This document shows positions 18,808-27,871 of a stretch of DNA of 64,000 bases, one piece after another. Below the pieces are notes generated by a model that made no database searches, had not been told where the DNA came from, and was given only the letters and a program-made list of their open reading frames with translations. How positions within the stretch are numbered: the first letter of the stretch is position 1; each line of letters opens with the position of its first letter. Location of the stretch: positions 1 through 64,000 of the forward strand of contig DASYNP010000165.1 of assembly GCA_036008465.1 (NCBI GenBank), written 5' to 3'. The stretch is from DASPSM01 sp036008465 (GTDB taxonomy: Bacteria > Planctomycetota > Planctomycetia > Planctomycetales > Planctomycetaceae). Position numbers and translations under genes: made by a program.

Positions 18808-19205
18808 TCGTTGAGCCCTGCTGGAAAAAGTTGCGTCCGGACCGGAAACCAAGACGGCTCGCATTTTTTTCCGTCGCGAGCGCGTCGTCAAGAGACGCGA
18901 TACGACGTCCCTTCGCGGCGATCATAACTGCGACCCTCCGGAAAATGCTACTTTTTTCCCAAAACGGCCCCTTGCCGAACTCGAGCTCGCCGGGATTTGT
19001 GTTCTGCCTCGGCACGCGGGTTGCACTGGTGGTGCGGTCGTCTTCGCTTCGTGCCAAAACTCCGGAGCAATTCACCGTTTCTTAAACGCTCCGACGAAAA
19101 TGAAGCAGGCAAATGAGGCTCAAATGAGGGATCGCGTGCGCTTTCGATCCGGTCGGCTTCGAGTGCACAGAGTCTCAGTCGCGACGCTGAAAGAGAAGGC
19201 AGATC
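18808..19205. other. Intergenic region between divergent PQQ and HAD genes
   Basis: These 398 bp separate divergent starts and should hold both promoters. No convincing coding frame was found; the open frames here lack ribosome sites and mostly continue as antisense shadows of neighbouring genes. Confidence 0.4.
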
Positions 19206-19994
19206 ATGACTCGCGGGTTTTTGATCGACATGGATGGGGTCATTTACCGAGGATCGGAATTGATCGCCGGCGCCCAGCGCTTTGTCAACACGCTGCGTCG
19301 CTCGGATGTCCCGTTTTTGTTTCTCACGAACAACAGCCAGCGCACCCGTCGCGACGTCGCCACCAAGCTCCGCCGGATGGGCATTCAGGCCGAGGAACAG
19401 CACGTCTTCACGTGCGCCATGGCAACCGCCCGGTTCTTGGCCCAGCAAAAACCGAACGGCACCGCATACGTGATTGGCGAAGGGGGCCTGTTGCAGGCGC
19501 TCCACACCAACGGCTACTCGGTCGTCGATCATGACCCCGACTACGTGGTCGTGGGTGAGGGGCGCTCGCTCAACTTCGAGATGGTCGAGACGGCCGTCCG
19601 CATGATTCAGAAAGGGGCCAAGCTCGTCGCCACGAACCTCGATCCCAATTGCCCCACGCCGCAGGGCATGCGTCCCGGCTGCGGCGCAATCGTCGCCCTC
19701 TTGGAGACGGCTACAGGCCGAAAAGCCTTCAGCGTTGGCAAGCCCAGCCCCGTCATGATGCGTGCAGCCCGCAAAGAGCTCGGGCTCTCCGCCGACGAGA
19801 CAATCATGATCGGCGACACGATGGAGACCGACATCCTGGGCGGCGTCCAAATGGGCTACGGCACGGTTCTCGTTCTCTCCGGGAGCACGCGCAAAGAAGA
19901 CGTCGACAATTACGCCTACCGCCCCGACACGATCGTCGACTCAGTCGCTGACCTGTGCAACGGGCGGTTTTTGACGAACGGCACCGCGGCCTAA
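19206..19994 (+). CDS. HAD-IIA (NagD-like) sugar-phosphate phosphatase
   Basis: A 262-residue cytoplasmic phosphatase of the NagD/HAD-IIA subfamily. Motif I is DMDGV with nucleophile Asp8 and general acid Asp10, motif II TNNS, motif III the Lys in GKPSP, and motif IV GDTMETDI. The cap type and length agree with NagD-like enzymes, which dephosphorylate nucleoside or sugar phosphates; the exact substrate is uncertain. The ATG follows AGAAGG at a good distance. It is the first gene of a plus-strand pair with a sulfatase 159 bp downstream. Confidence 0.92.
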   Translation: MTRGFLIDMDGVIYRGSELIAGAQRFVNTLRRSDVPFLFLTNNSQRTRRDVATKLRRMGIQAEEQHVFTCAMATARFLAQQKPNGTAYVIGEGGLLQALHTNGYSVVDHDPDYVVVGEGRSLNFEMVETAVRMIQKGAKLVATNLDPNCPTPQGMRPGCGAIVALLETATGRKAFSVGKPSPVMMRAARKELGLSADETIMIGDTMETDILGGVQMGYGTVLVLSGSTRKEDVDNYAYRPDTIVDSVADLCNGRFLTNGTAA

Positions 19995-20153
19995 GATTTG
20001 ACAGCCGCCGGCCGCGCCCCTGTAATGGTCATCGTCGATACCAGCGCCTTGCGGGCTCGCCGCACAGCTGGCGCAAGCGCAAGGCTGCCGCGGTCTCACT
20101 CGCTTTCTTGAGATCACATCTCTCCACAGCGCTTCGGGAAAGGAACACGATCT

Positions 20154-21581
20154 ATGTTCCGAAGTCGAACTGCGTTCCTGGCATTTCTCGCGTTAGGACT
20201 CGTTGAGCCGTCGCTCGCCGCCGATCGGAAGCCGAACATTATCGTGCTCCTCGCCGACGACCTCGGCTATGCTGACGTCGGCTTTCACGGCTGCAAGGAC
20301 ATTCCCACCCCAAATCTCGACGCGCTCGCCAAGGCGGGCGTCCGCTGCACCAATGGATACGTCTCCGGTCCTTATTGCAGTCCGTCACGCGCCGGGCTCT
20401 TGACCGGTCGCTATCAGCAACGCTTTGGCCACGAATTTAACCCCGGCCCGCGTGGCGAGCCGGGGGGAACCGACACGTCGATCGGTTTGCCGCTTTCCGA
20501 AACGACGTTCGCGGATCGGATGAGAGCGGCCGGATATGCAACCGGCGCCGTCGGAAAATGGCACCTGGGAGTTGCGCCGAAATTTCATCCGCAGCAACGC
20601 GGTTTCGATGAGTATTTCGGATTTCTCGGTGGGGCCCACGTCTACGCGCCCGGCATGGTGAATATCGTGTTCCCTGGCCTGCAGCGCGCTCCCGCTCGGC
20701 GAGTTGCGCCGATCCTTCGCGGCACCGAGGTCGCGCATGAAAAAGAATACCTGACCGACGCGTTCGCACGCGAAGCCATTTCGTTTATCGATCGACACCA
20801 AAAGCAGCCGTTCTTTCTCTATCTCGCGTTCAACGCAGTGCACACGCCGATGAACGCAACGGACGCGCGGCTGAAGAAATTCGACTCGGTTACGGATCCG
20901 ATGCGGCGGACCTATTGCGCGATGACCTTGGCTCTCGACGAGGCGATCGGCAAGGTGATTGCCAAGCTGCGCGATGCCGACCTCGAGCAGGACACACTCA
21001 TCTTCTTTTGCAGCGACAACGGCGGACCAACCGTGCCCCGCGCCGCGCTCAATTCCTCGCGCAACACGCCGCTGCGAGGCTCAAAGGTCTCGACGCTCGA
21101 GGGAGGCATCCGCGTGCCGTTTGTCGTCTCGTGGAAAGGCAAACTCCCGGCAGACAAAGTCTACGATCACCCGGTCATCCAGCTCGACTTCTTGCCCACG
21201 GCTCTCGCCGCGGCGGGAATCGAGCGACAGCCCGATTGGAAGCTCGACGGCGTCAATCTGATTCCTTATCTCACCGGGCAAACGGCCGGCGCCCCGCACG
21301 ATGCGCTCTACTGGCGATTGGGCCCCCAGATGGCGATTCGCCAAGGAGATTGGAAGCTGGTCAAGTATTCGTATGAGTTCGCCGCCGAAAAGCCGAGCGC
21401 GCCGTCGTCCTTAATCTCGCCGCTGCGTCTCTACAATTTGACTCAAGACATCGGCGAACACAACGACCTCGCGAGCGCCCAACCCGACAAGGTCGATGAA
21501 CTCAAAGGCCTCTGGGATCGGTGGGACCAGACTTTAGTTGCCCCGCTCTGGCAACAGCAGTCGAGCGCGCCGCGGGATTAG
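20154..21581 (+). CDS. Secreted type I sulfatase (arylsulfatase family)
   Basis: A 475-residue exported sulfatase with a signal peptide ending EPSLA. The sulfatase fold opens with KPNIIVLLADDLGYADVG, which includes calcium-binding Asp residues. The activation motif CSPSRAGLLTG places the Cys that becomes formylglycine at residue 75. GKWHLG and SDNGG carry further metal and substrate residues. It hydrolyses sulfate esters, likely of polysaccharides as in other planctomycetes. Maturation needs a formylglycine-generating enzyme; the SUMF1 protein at the far end of the window is not a convincing candidate. The ATG follows AGGA. Confidence 0.94.
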   Translation: MFRSRTAFLAFLALGLVEPSLAADRKPNIIVLLADDLGYADVGFHGCKDIPTPNLDALAKAGVRCTNGYVSGPYCSPSRAGLLTGRYQQRFGHEFNPGPRGEPGGTDTSIGLPLSETTFADRMRAAGYATGAVGKWHLGVAPKFHPQQRGFDEYFGFLGGAHVYAPGMVNIVFPGLQRAPARRVAPILRGTEVAHEKEYLTDAFAREAISFIDRHQKQPFFLYLAFNAVHTPMNATDARLKKFDSVTDPMRRTYCAMTLALDEAIGKVIAKLRDADLEQDTLIFFCSDNGGPTVPRAALNSSRNTPLRGSKVSTLEGGIRVPFVVSWKGKLPADKVYDHPVIQLDFLPTALAAAGIERQPDWKLDGVNLIPYLTGQTAGAPHDALYWRLGPQMAIRQGDWKLVKYSYEFAAEKPSAPSSLISPLRLYNLTQDIGEHNDLASAQPDKVDELKGLWDRWDQTLVAPLWQQQSSAPRD

Positions 21582-21597
21582 TCCGTATCAAGTCCGG

Positions 21598-22371
21598 CTA
21601 GTCGCGCTGCTTGCCCGGTGCTGAGCGTGCCCGCTGCCGGGACTGGAACAGCGCGGTCACGTGCAGCATCAGAAAGAGCGGCACGAGAAACGCCGGAACG
21701 AGCACCAGCGGCATCTGGGCCATCGGGGTGGTTGTGATCTCGCCGGCGGCGCCGGTCGCTAAGACCTGGTTGAACGCCCCATTGGCAACGGCCGCGACGA
21801 GATCCAGAATCCCCAGCCAGTTCCAGATCACAAACAGCCGGCCGGACGCGAAACCCGGTCGGTGAGTTACCCCGAGTGCGACCCACGGCGCAGTCAGTCC
21901 AACGGCCATGTCGCCCAACCCGGCTGGCCACGCGAAGGCGCCCGGCAGGACGCCGTACACGGAGAGTGCGATAAACCCGAAGCCGGCAAACCGCCACGAT
22001 TGGATGGCTGTCAGCAGTGAAAGATGCCGGGCCGCGAGAAAATCACGGAACGAGACCGACACGAGGAAGGCGACGAGGAACACAACGACCGGCGCGGCGA
22101 AGCCCAGGGCAATCGGCAACGGCGGCGTCCCCGGAGGCCGCACAAACGCGCCCCGCGCGCCCAGCACAACAACGACCGTCATCCACACGGCGAGCGCAAC
22201 GACAACCAGCGCTCCGAGTAAACCGGTGTCCGCCTTTGCGGCCCGGCCGCCCGCCAATGCGAGCCCGCCGAGGTCGCTCTCGCGCGGCGGCCGCGGGCTG
22301 TCGAACGCGCGGCGTGACATTCCGGTTCGGTCCTGATTCTTCGTATTCGACTTTTGCAGCGATTCAACCAC
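21598..22371 (-). CDS. Integral membrane protein of unknown function, MarR-linked
   Basis: A ~257-residue protein with about six to seven hydrophobic helices (LLGALVVVALAVWMTVVVVLG, IALGFAAPVVVFLVAFLVSV and others) and a short basic C-terminus. I do not recognise the family. I chose GTG 22371, six bases after GAGAGG; ATG 22320 is an alternative. It is 59 bp downstream of the MarR gene on the same strand, with a near-palindromic site (22401-22412) in the gap, which suggests control by that regulator. It converges with the sulfatase gene, 16 bp apart. Confidence 0.72.
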   Translation of the reverse strand: MVESLQKSNTKNQDRTGMSRRAFDSPRPPRESDLGGLALAGGRAAKADTGLLGALVVVALAVWMTVVVVLGARGAFVRPPGTPPLPIALGFAAPVVVFLVAFLVSVSFRDFLAARHLSLLTAIQSWRFAGFGFIALSVYGVLPGAFAWPAGLGDMAVGLTAPWVALGVTHRPGFASGRLFVIWNWLGILDLVAAVANGAFNQVLATGAAGEITTTPMAQMPLVLVPAFLVPLFLMLHVTALFQSRQRARSAPGKQRD

Positions 22372-22400
22372 GGCACACCTCTCTTCAAGAATCACTCTAT

Positions 22401-22412
22401 TTGCATATACAA
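22401..22412. promoter_or_regulatory. Probable MarR operator 2, upstream of membrane protein gene
   Basis: TTGCATATACAA matches the perfect palindrome upstream of the MarR gene at 11 of 12 positions. It lies about 29 bp before the proposed start of the membrane protein gene and just past the MarR stop, where a second promoter could be repressed. Confidence 0.5.
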
Positions 22413-22430
22413 CTACAAGAGGAAAAAAAT

Positions 22431-22883
22431 TCAAAAAGCGGCCTGCCTCCCAAGTCTCTCCGTCGTCTTGGCAAGCAGTCTCGCCCCATCCTGGCCCAAG
22501 AGATCCCGCGTCCGACGCTGGGCTTGCTCCCAGGCCGGAATGGCCTGCTCAAGGAGGCGGGAACCACGTGCGGTAAGGCGCAACGACTGCATCCGGCCAT
22601 CCTCGCCGGGGACGGCCTCCAGCCAACCCTTGGCTCTCAATCGTTCCGCGTTGCGACTCAGGGTAGACACGTCCATGTGAAGAATCTCGCACACCTTTTG
22701 AGGACGAGCCAGACCGAGCTTGGCCGCCGCCACCAGGACGTTGAACTGACTCGCTTTGAGTCCCAGAGGTCGCAGTGCCTCGTCGTAGATGCTGGTCACG
22801 ATGCGATTGAGCATCCGCACCCGCAGGGCGATACAGTCGCGAGCCACGGTGTCGATGTCCCGGTTGTGCTTGTCGTCTGCCAC
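22431..22883 (-). CDS. MarR-family transcriptional regulator
   Basis: A 150-residue winged-helix regulator. The helix-turn-helix reads LGLARPQKVCEILHMDVSTL, followed by the recognition helix and wing (RNAERLRAKGWLEAVPGEDG-type sequence, then SLRLTARG). Dimerisation helices flank it. The GTG at 22883 is preceded by GAGG five bases upstream; the longer frame to 22928 begins at TTG and would run through the operator. A perfect 12-bp palindrome lies 18 bp before the start, so autoregulation is likely. The effector is unknown; such proteins often sense phenolic compounds. Confidence 0.88.
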   Translation of the reverse strand: MADDKHNRDIDTVARDCIALRVRMLNRIVTSIYDEALRPLGLKASQFNVLVAAAKLGLARPQKVCEILHMDVSTLSRNAERLRAKGWLEAVPGEDGRMQSLRLTARGSRLLEQAIPAWEQAQRRTRDLLGQDGARLLAKTTERLGRQAAF

Positions 22884-22900
22884 TCTCACCTCTAAAGTAT

Positions 22901-22912
22901 TTGTATATACAA
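22901..22912. promoter_or_regulatory. Probable MarR operator 1 (perfect palindrome)
   Basis: TTGTATATACAA is a perfect 12-bp palindrome 18 bp upstream of the MarR start. Size and place suit a MarR dimer site, and a near copy lies before the next gene. Confidence 0.6.
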
Positions 22913-23037
22913 CAAGTCGAGCAGTCAAGCCCTGATTTCTTGCATTTTTTGTCGCCGCGAACGGTCGGATTTTAGAATGGGGCCGGGCCCTTACTGTCGG
23001 GCCCTAACGACGCACATCGCAATCAGGAGATCCCGAG

Positions 23038-23286
23038 TTGTCGACTTCGCTGGACGCGTTGATCCTTGATCTCCTGGAATGGATCGGCCCCGAGCCGAAG
23101 CCGTATGAAGAGGTCATGGACGCTTGGCGCACGTCGTGTCCGCGGCTGACCGTGTGGGAGGGCGCCAACGATCGCGGCCTCGTCGAGCGCCGGTATGCTG
23201 ACGGTCACGGAGCCTATGTCTGTCTGCGGCCCTCGGTCGCGACTTCCTGGTCGCGCGACGCGCTAAAAGTGCTATTTCGGCTCTGA
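23038..23286 (+). CDS. Small conserved hypothetical protein
   Basis: An 82-residue protein beginning at TTG, eight bases after AGGAGA, which makes the unusual start credible. It has an amphipathic N-terminal helix (LDALILDLLEWI), then PYEEVMDAWRTSCPRLTVWE and a basic GLVERR segment. I have the impression that similar short proteins occur in other bacteria, but no function is known to me and I could not check. There is no signal peptide. Its last 15 bp overlap the 3' end of the convergent VOC gene. Confidence 0.6.
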   Translation: MSTSLDALILDLLEWIGPEPKPYEEVMDAWRTSCPRLTVWEGANDRGLVERRYADGHGAYVCLRPSVATSWSRDALKVLFRL

Positions 23287-23610
23287 AGCTGGGCCGAGGT
23301 TAAAGGTGAACCCGTAGGGGTCCCTGATGTAGCAGCGAGGAAGGGCCGGATCCTCCTCGACGATCGTGCAACCGGCCGCCAGCAGTCGGTGTTTGGCCGC
23401 TTCGACATCGGGAGCAAGCAACTCGAAGACGGGGGGATGTGGCTTCCCTCTTTCGATATACAGCCGGAAGGCCCCGGTCTCAAAGCCGACCATCGTCGCA
23501 TCTTGGTAGGCGATCGGCAGGCCGAGCACCGACCCATAAAACGAGACCGCTTCGGACGACCTGTCGGTGCGAAGGATGACTTCGCGCGTGGATTGAAAAG
23601 AGCCGCTCAT
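23272..23610 (-). CDS. VOC-superfamily (glyoxalase/bleomycin-resistance-like) protein
   Basis: A 112-residue single-domain protein. The order beta-alpha-beta-beta-beta typical of VOC modules is visible: EVILRTDRSSEAVSFYGSVLG, then MVGFETGAFRLYIE, and the C-terminal half with GCTIVEEDPAL and YIRDPYGFTFNL. The final motif is the usual D-P-x-G-x-x-F-x-L closing strand. The ATG at 23610 follows AGGTAG. Members bind metals and act as lyases, dioxygenases or antibiotic-binding proteins; substrate cannot be assigned. Confidence 0.85.
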   Translation of the reverse strand: MSGSFQSTREVILRTDRSSEAVSFYGSVLGLPIAYQDATMVGFETGAFRLYIERGKPHPPVFELLAPDVEAAKHRLLAAGCTIVEEDPALPRCYIRDPYGFTFNLGPASEPK

Positions 23611-23846
23611 GGGTGTTCTACCTGAAGTTGGCGTCTGAGTCGTTTCGTGCATGCAACGTGCCAGCATTAGTGCAATGCGGCGGGCCACGGGTCAATGGCC
23701 GGCTCCTTTTGGATCGGCAGGGGTGCCTCAATCAGTGTCCAAAAGCGAAAAGTCGCCGCGGAATCTTCATATTGATTTCGATCATTATGAGTACAATCGG
23801 CGGACGACTTGATGGCGTCAAACTCGTGCGTCCATCTCACCACTGA

Positions 23847-26162
23847 GTGACGATGAAGGTCGTTTGCCCCAATTGCTTCGCGGACGTTCCACGGCCGGAG
23901 GATGCGGTCGCGGACTCACATTGCCCCTCGTGCGGCTGCCCGCTGCGATTCGATCGTCAGGCGGCAATCACGGTCGTCTCATCGCTCGAAACCTTTGATC
24001 GAGGCGATGCCGAACTTGCTTCTGGACCGCGGCAGATCGGCCGTTTCCAGTTGATTGACCGGATCGGTCGCGGCGGATTCGGCTCCGTTTATCGTTCGTT
24101 CGATTCCGAGCTCAAGCGGTTCGTCGCAGTCAAGATCCCGCGTGCCGACAAATTCGACTCGCCGGCGCAGATCGAGCGCTTCGCCCGCGAGGCTCGCAAC
24201 GCTTCGCATCTGCAACATCCGGGGATCGTCTCGATCTTCGACATCGGAGTCGACGAAGGGATCACCTACATCGTCTCTGAGTACGTCGAGGGAAAGTCGC
24301 TCGACGTCCTGTTGGCGCAGCGCCGCTTTTCGTTCATTGAAACGGTCGAGTTGATCGCCAAAGTGGCGGACTCGCTCGACCATGCCCACCAGCGCGGCGT
24401 CATTCACCGGGACGTGAAGCCGTCGAACATCATGATCGACCAACGGGGCGAGCCGCGAATTCTCGATTTTGGCCTGGCCCTCCGGACGCAGACGGACGTC
24501 ACGTTGACCATCGACGGCCAGATTCTGGGCACGCCCGCCTACCTCAGTCCGGAACAGGCGCTCGGCAAGCCTCACGACGTCGATCACCGGTGCGATATTT
24601 ACGGCCTGGGAATCGTCCTATTTGAGATGCTGACCGGAGAGCGGCCGTTTCACGGCAACCTGCAGATGGTCATCCACCAGGCGGCAACCGAAGATCCGCG
24701 CAATCCGCGGAGCCTGAATAACTTCATTCCACCCGACCTCGAAACGATCTGTCTGCGGGCGATCGAGAAAGAGCCGCATCGCCGCTACCAAAGCGCGCGC
24801 GAGATGGCAGATGATCTTAGGCGGTGGCGTCGCTCGGAGCCGATCAAGGCCCGACGGACGACACTGTTCGGCCGTGCGGCTCGTTGGTGCCGCCGAAATC
24901 GTGCTTTGGCGGCGAGCTTGACGGTGCTCTTCCTGTTTCTTTCGATCGCCGCAGGCGTGTCGACCTGGGCCGCCTTTTCGTTCAGATCGCTCGGCCGAGC
25001 GGAGCGCGAGGCGCGAGCAGCGGCGGAGCGCAACCTGGAATCGGCTCACCGTGCCGTCGACGACTATTACACCACCGTCAGCGAAAGCCGGTTGCTCGAC
25101 GAGCCCGGACTGCAGCCTCTGCGCCGAGACTTGTTGGCGACGGCGATCAAATACTATGGGAACTTTCTCGACCAAAATCGGGATAACTCGCAGCTCTTGG
25201 CCGAGGTCGGGGCGACGCATCTGCGTCTTTCGAAGCTACATTTCATTAACGGGCAGCCCGACTTGGGAGTGGACGTCCTCGAGAAAGGACTCGATCTCCT
25301 CGATAGCCTCATGGTGCGAAACCCGTCTTTTGAAGAACTCGAGCCGCTGAGTGTCGGACTCTACCGCTATCCGCGGTATCTGCTGCGAAAACCGATGCCG
25401 GCGGCCGATCCGCAGCGTATGAAGCGACAGGTGAATCGCGAAGTCGAATTCTGGGATCGTCTCGCGAAAACTTACCCGCAAGTCGATGCTTTTCGTCTCG
25501 ATCTGGCCGGCAGCATTTACACCCTGTCGACGCTAGAACGCGGCACCGGGGACTTGGATCGGTCTGTCAAAACGGCACAGCGGTCTGTCGATCTGTTTAC
25601 AGCACTGGTGAAGCAGGATCCCAATCGGGCGGACTATCGGCGCGAAGCGTCCTACGTGCTTGGGGCGGTTGGAATTACTCACATCCTTCGGGGCGATCTT
25701 ACAACCGGGATCGCCTGGCAGGAACGCGCGCTCGAACTCGATCCGAATAACACGCGTCCGCTCAACACGATCGCCTGGAACCTTGCGACCTACCCGGATC
25801 CGAAGCAGCGCGACTTGCCAAAAGCCATTGCAGTCGCGAAGAAGGCCGTCGCGGCGGAACCGCGCAACTCGAATTATTGGAACACGCTCGGCGTAGCCTA
25901 CTATCGTGCCGGGCAATATGCGGAGGCGCTCCCGGCCTTCGATAAGTCGATGATGTTAAGCCACGGAGGGGACGGATTCGACTGGTTTTATGTGGCAATG
26001 GCGCACTGGAAGCTGCATAATCCTGAAAAAGCGATTGACTACCTGCGAAAAGCTCAAGAGTGGAGACGCACCGAGCACGTAGCGGCCAAGGACTTATTGG
26101 GAATCGACGAAGAAGCGCAACAACTGATCGCCACGAGCACGACGCAGAAAACACCTCCATGA
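23847..26162 (+). CDS. Hanks-type Ser/Thr protein kinase with zinc-ribbon N-terminus and TPR tail
   Basis: A ~771-residue membrane kinase. Residues 7-29 form a CxxC...CxxC zinc-ribbon-like motif (CPNC, CPSC). The kinase domain spans about 66-330: glycine loop GRGGFGSV, invariant Lys96 in VAVKIP, catalytic loop HRDVKPSN with Asp189, and DFG at 207-209, so it should be active. A transmembrane helix lies near 353-376, followed by an extracytoplasmic region with TPR-like repeats near the end (ALELDPNN, AVAAEPRNSNYWNTLGVAYY). Start is GTG 23847 or ATG 23853; neither has a strong ribosome site. It lies 59 bp upstream of the peptide/radical SAM genes on the same strand. Confidence 0.9.
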   Translation: MTMKVVCPNCFADVPRPEDAVADSHCPSCGCPLRFDRQAAITVVSSLETFDRGDAELASGPRQIGRFQLIDRIGRGGFGSVYRSFDSELKRFVAVKIPRADKFDSPAQIERFAREARNASHLQHPGIVSIFDIGVDEGITYIVSEYVEGKSLDVLLAQRRFSFIETVELIAKVADSLDHAHQRGVIHRDVKPSNIMIDQRGEPRILDFGLALRTQTDVTLTIDGQILGTPAYLSPEQALGKPHDVDHRCDIYGLGIVLFEMLTGERPFHGNLQMVIHQAATEDPRNPRSLNNFIPPDLETICLRAIEKEPHRRYQSAREMADDLRRWRRSEPIKARRTTLFGRAARWCRRNRALAASLTVLFLFLSIAAGVSTWAAFSFRSLGRAEREARAAAERNLESAHRAVDDYYTTVSESRLLDEPGLQPLRRDLLATAIKYYGNFLDQNRDNSQLLAEVGATHLRLSKLHFINGQPDLGVDVLEKGLDLLDSLMVRNPSFEELEPLSVGLYRYPRYLLRKPMPAADPQRMKRQVNREVEFWDRLAKTYPQVDAFRLDLAGSIYTLSTLERGTGDLDRSVKTAQRSVDLFTALVKQDPNRADYRREASYVLGAVGITHILRGDLTTGIAWQERALELDPNNTRPLNTIAWNLATYPDPKQRDLPKAIAVAKKAVAAEPRNSNYWNTLGVAYYRAGQYAEALPAFDKSMMLSHGGDGFDWFYVAMAHWKLHNPEKAIDYLRKAQEWRRTEHVAAKDLLGIDEEAQQLIATSTTQKTPP

Positions 26163-26221
26163 GTGCGAAAAGAATGGAAAGTCAACTCCCCAGATAGACA
26201 ACCTTTGAAAGGCCCCACGAC

Positions 26222-26446
26222 ATGGCGAAGCGCAAGAAACCGACGAAGAAAGCTCCTCCTGGCGAGACAATTACGATCATGGTTCCGCAGGAATGGGCCT
26301 CCTACGACAAAAAGATCATCCAAGGAATCATTGAAGCCACCCTCGGCAAGGGGCCGAAATTCGGCATCAGCAAAGTCATCGTGCAGTCTGCAAGCGAGGC
26401 CCTCGGCGCGGTGAGCCCAAAGGGGGTCTGGGATAAGCTCTGCTAA
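26222..26446 (+). CDS. 74-aa small protein, candidate precursor peptide for the adjacent radical SAM enzyme
   Basis: A short protein with a Lys/Arg-rich start (AKRKKPTKKAPP), a middle part TITIMVPQEWASYDKK and a C-terminus ending GVWDKLC. ATG 26222 follows GAAAGG. It ends 6 bp before a radical SAM/SPASM gene whose N-terminus resembles a RiPP recognition element. That gene order is the usual one for ribosomally made, post-translationally modified peptides, so this may be the precursor; the first ~60 residues would be the leader and the last few the core. This is inference: I do not recognise the family, and a structural partner protein is an alternative. Confidence 0.6.
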   Translation: MAKRKKPTKKAPPGETITIMVPQEWASYDKKIIQGIIEATLGKGPKFGISKVIVQSASEALGAVSPKGVWDKLC

Positions 26447-26452
26447 CCGCTG

Positions 26453-27871
26453 ATGGCCACTGCATTCGTCCCCGCGTCCATACTTCAGGGGTCGCGGCGA
26501 TTCGAGGTGCTCGACCCGCTCGTCGAGCGCGACTTGGATTCTCACCGCGTTCTCTTGCTGCACCCACACAGCGGCAAGTGGGTCATCGTGCGCGCAGAGA
26601 GCCTGGCTGGCGTCCGTATGCTGCTGGAGGCCTGCGCCGCAGGGCAGCTTGACAGGGCGGATGAAACGGAGATCTGGCCGCTCGTCACCGATCTGCTGAA
26701 AGGCGGGCTGATTCGGGAGCGAAGGACGCTACCCGCCACGCCTCCGGGCTGCGGTCGCGGCGCTCGTCGAAAAGTCAATTTGCTAATCCTGAAGATGGTG
26801 GGATTTTGCGATTTGGCCTGCCGGTATTGCTACGACTTTCGTTCGGAGACGTACTCCTTGCGAATGTCCGAGGAAACCGGCAGGCAGGCGATCCTCCAGG
26901 CACTCGGCTGCGCGGGGCCGCAGCTGCAGATCTTGTTCCACGGAGGCGAGCCGCTCCTGGCCTTCGACACTATTCGGCAGCTTGTTCCGTTTGCCAAGAC
27001 AGAAGCTGCCAATTGTGGCCGGGAAGTCACTTTTGCGGTACAGACAAACGGTCTGCACTTTTCTCCGGAAGTGCTCGAGTTCCTGCTCGCGGAACACTTC
27101 ACGATTGGGATTTCCATCGACGGTCCGGGTGATGTGAACGATCGGGAGCGCGTCGATCATCGGGGTCGGGGACGACTGGCAGATATTGAAAGCACGCTCA
27201 GGCGCCATCCGAGACTGACGGCCGTCGCCGGAGTGCTCACCACCGTCACCAACCGCAATGCCGACCGTTTGCTCGAAACGGCTGACTATGTGGCCGGCTT
27301 GGGAATCGGGCGTTGGGACACCACAACGTTCCAGCCTCTGGGTCGCGCTGCGGGGCGGTCGGCCGAATTCGTGCCCGAGACAGCCGCAGTGATTAAATCG
27401 TATCTGTCTCTCTTCGACGCAGTCGAGGCGGGCCGCTTTGACCAGATGTCGATCGGACCAGTTCTGCGATACGTCCGAAACGTGCTCTCAGACGAGCGCC
27501 GTAGCATGTGCTTGTGCGACGGCTGCGGGGCTGGCGCAGAACTCGTAGTGGTCAACGTCGATGGAACGATCCAAGCGTGCGACTCGATCGGAGACGCGAG
27601 TCTGAACCTCGGTCGACTCGATTCGATGACCGTCGATCGCGCGCTCGACGTGCCCGTGGCGCAGCGGATCCGGAGCCGGTGCACCGACGTCCTTTCACCG
27701 TGTCAAACCTGCGACTGGCGGCACTTCTGCGGCGGGACTTGTCTCGCGCGAGGCGGTTTGGACACGGTCGACCATCAGGAATGTGAAATCGCGTTGGCGA
27801 TCTTTCCCGAGATCTTTCGACGCCTCGGAGCGTCTAACCGGTTGGCGCGTTATGTCGAACGCTTTGCGTGA
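26453..27871 (+). CDS. Radical SAM/SPASM peptide maturase with PqqD/RRE-like N-terminus
   Basis: A 472-residue enzyme. Residues ~17-92 (FEVLDPLVERDL, VLLLHPHSGKWVIV, LLKGGLI) resemble a PqqD-type RiPP recognition element. The radical SAM core has C119-x3-C123-x2-C126 (CDLACRYC) and the SAM-binding FHGGEPLL. The C-terminus fits the SPASM consensus exactly: C358-x12-G371-x4-C376, then C417-x2-C420-x5-C426-x3-C430 and C444, so it should hold two auxiliary Fe-S clusters. SPASM enzymes install carbon-carbon or thioether links in peptides. It follows the 74-aa peptide by 6 bp and overlaps the acyltransferase start by 20 bp, indicating coupled translation. Confidence 0.85.
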   Translation: MATAFVPASILQGSRRFEVLDPLVERDLDSHRVLLLHPHSGKWVIVRAESLAGVRMLLEACAAGQLDRADETEIWPLVTDLLKGGLIRERRTLPATPPGCGRGARRKVNLLILKMVGFCDLACRYCYDFRSETYSLRMSEETGRQAILQALGCAGPQLQILFHGGEPLLAFDTIRQLVPFAKTEAANCGREVTFAVQTNGLHFSPEVLEFLLAEHFTIGISIDGPGDVNDRERVDHRGRGRLADIESTLRRHPRLTAVAGVLTTVTNRNADRLLETADYVAGLGIGRWDTTTFQPLGRAAGRSAEFVPETAAVIKSYLSLFDAVEAGRFDQMSIGPVLRYVRNVLSDERRSMCLCDGCGAGAELVVVNVDGTIQACDSIGDASLNLGRLDSMTVDRALDVPVAQRIRSRCTDVLSPCQTCDWRHFCGGTCLARGGLDTVDHQECEIALAIFPEIFRRLGASNRLARYVERFA

